Assembly (NCBI GenBank): GCA_947589405.1
Contig: CANQBT010000045.1
Location: 1-14,087, forward strand
Reading direction: 5' to 3'
DNA: 14,087 nt
Origin: an uncultured Clostridia bacterium
GTDB lineage: Bacteria > Bacillota > Clostridia > Lachnospirales > CAG-274
Shown: positions 13,753-14,087 of the stretch, piece by piece
How positions within the stretch are numbered: the first letter of the stretch is position 1
Layout of the letters: every line of letters starts with the position of its first letter
The notes under the pieces: generated by a model
Seen by the model: the letters and a program-made list of their open reading frames with translations, nothing else
Database searches by the model: none
What the model was told of the DNA's origin: nothing
Made by a program: the position numbers and the translations under genes

Positions 13753-14087
13753 CTATACGGTATAGAACTTTATCTCGCCCTTATCCAGAAGCTTTTGTAC
13801 GGATTCCTTAGCCGTTATCACATTGTTCTTCTCATCTGTGAATGTGATCTTGTATTCATCGTCAAATACGCATTCTGCTGTGCCTTCTTTAGTGATCTTA
13901 GCAGTACCCTTAGTTATAATATCCTTGCCGTTTGACTCTATTATCTGATAGTCAAAGGAGGTCGCTGTAAGCTTGCTTATAACAAGGGTCTTGGCTGTAG
14001 CAGATGAACCGCTTGAATAGGTGCCTTCTTTAAAGGCTGTAACAGCTGTTGCAGGCGCATTCTTGTCCTCCTGCTTATAGAGGGCTT
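13753..14087 (-). CDS. C-terminal part of a protein of unknown function, cut by the window edge
   Basis: An open frame enters from the right edge and ends at TAG (13753-13755), giving 111 residues of a C-terminus (...LYKQEDKNAPATAV... to ...LLDKGEIKFYTV). It is rich in Thr, Lys and Asp, with alternating polar and hydrophobic residues suggesting beta strands (TAKTLVISKLTATSFDYQII, AKITKEGTAECVFDDEYKIT), and no catalytic motif was recognised. It uses AAG for Lys and looks less AT-rich than the dynamin operon, closer to what a core gene might show. A small secreted or lipoprotein-like protein is possible, but the N-terminus is outside the window. A terminator follows it. Confidence 0.7.
   Translation of the reverse strand, partial: ALYKQEDKNAPATAVTAFKEGTYSSGSSATAKTLVISKLTATSFDYQIIESNGKDIITKGTAKITKEGTAECVFDDEYKITFTDEKNNVITAKESVQKLLDKGEIKFYTV

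Overview
The window looks like chromosomal DNA of a low-GC anaerobic Firmicute, most likely a gut or rumen clostridium of the Ruminococcus/Oscillospiraceae type. This is inferred from the AT-rich composition, AGGAGG-type ribosome sites, a clostridial XRE-type regulator, and a short protein start combining an EF-hand with a 'FDFNHDGKTD' signature. No rRNA, tRNA, CRISPR array, insertion sequence or transposase was seen.

Positions 1-10433 hold one tight minus-strand operon of eight genes, with spacings from +26 nt to a 32-nt overlap. In transcription order: three different dynamin-like GTPases (541, 767 and 411 aa); a 754-aa protein with C-terminal Sel1/TPR-like repeats, whose N-terminal third reads like a G domain that has lost its nucleotide-binding motifs; a 314-aa all-alpha class 1 isoprenoid-synthase-like protein; a 329-aa radical SAM enzyme with SPASM/twitch-type C-terminal cysteines; a 261-aa U32-family-like protein with a probable Fe-S cysteine set; and an 82-aa protein matching only the N-terminal part of another U32-type protein. 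The operon ends in a hairpin that contains the last stop codon.

Upstream of the operon is a divergent 79-aa XRE-type regulator (10568-10807). The 134-bp gap holds overlapping divergent promoters and two related GGACT-N6-AGTCC dyads, one near each predicted transcription start. This suggests the regulator represses both itself and the operon. A 142-aa zinc-ribbon/LIM-like protein converges on the regulator, with 2 nt between their stop codons.

Positions 11239-11555 are non-coding and contain a clear terminator. Next comes a 640-aa minus-strand gene (11556-13478) encoding an EF-hand, an acidic region, four copies of a 34-residue repeat split between the two ends, a helical middle and a C-terminal beta domain. 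Its promoter is well formed. The right edge (13753-14087) carries the 3' end of a minus-strand gene of unknown function with its own terminator.

The main point of interest is the eight-gene operon. It joins a set of membrane-remodelling-type GTPases, one probably inactive, to an oxygen-sensitive enzyme set (isoprenoid-synthase fold, radical SAM, U32). I infer a membrane or lipid/isoprenoid-linked system, possibly for envelope stress, vesicle or defence roles. The sequence alone does not prove the substrate or the role.
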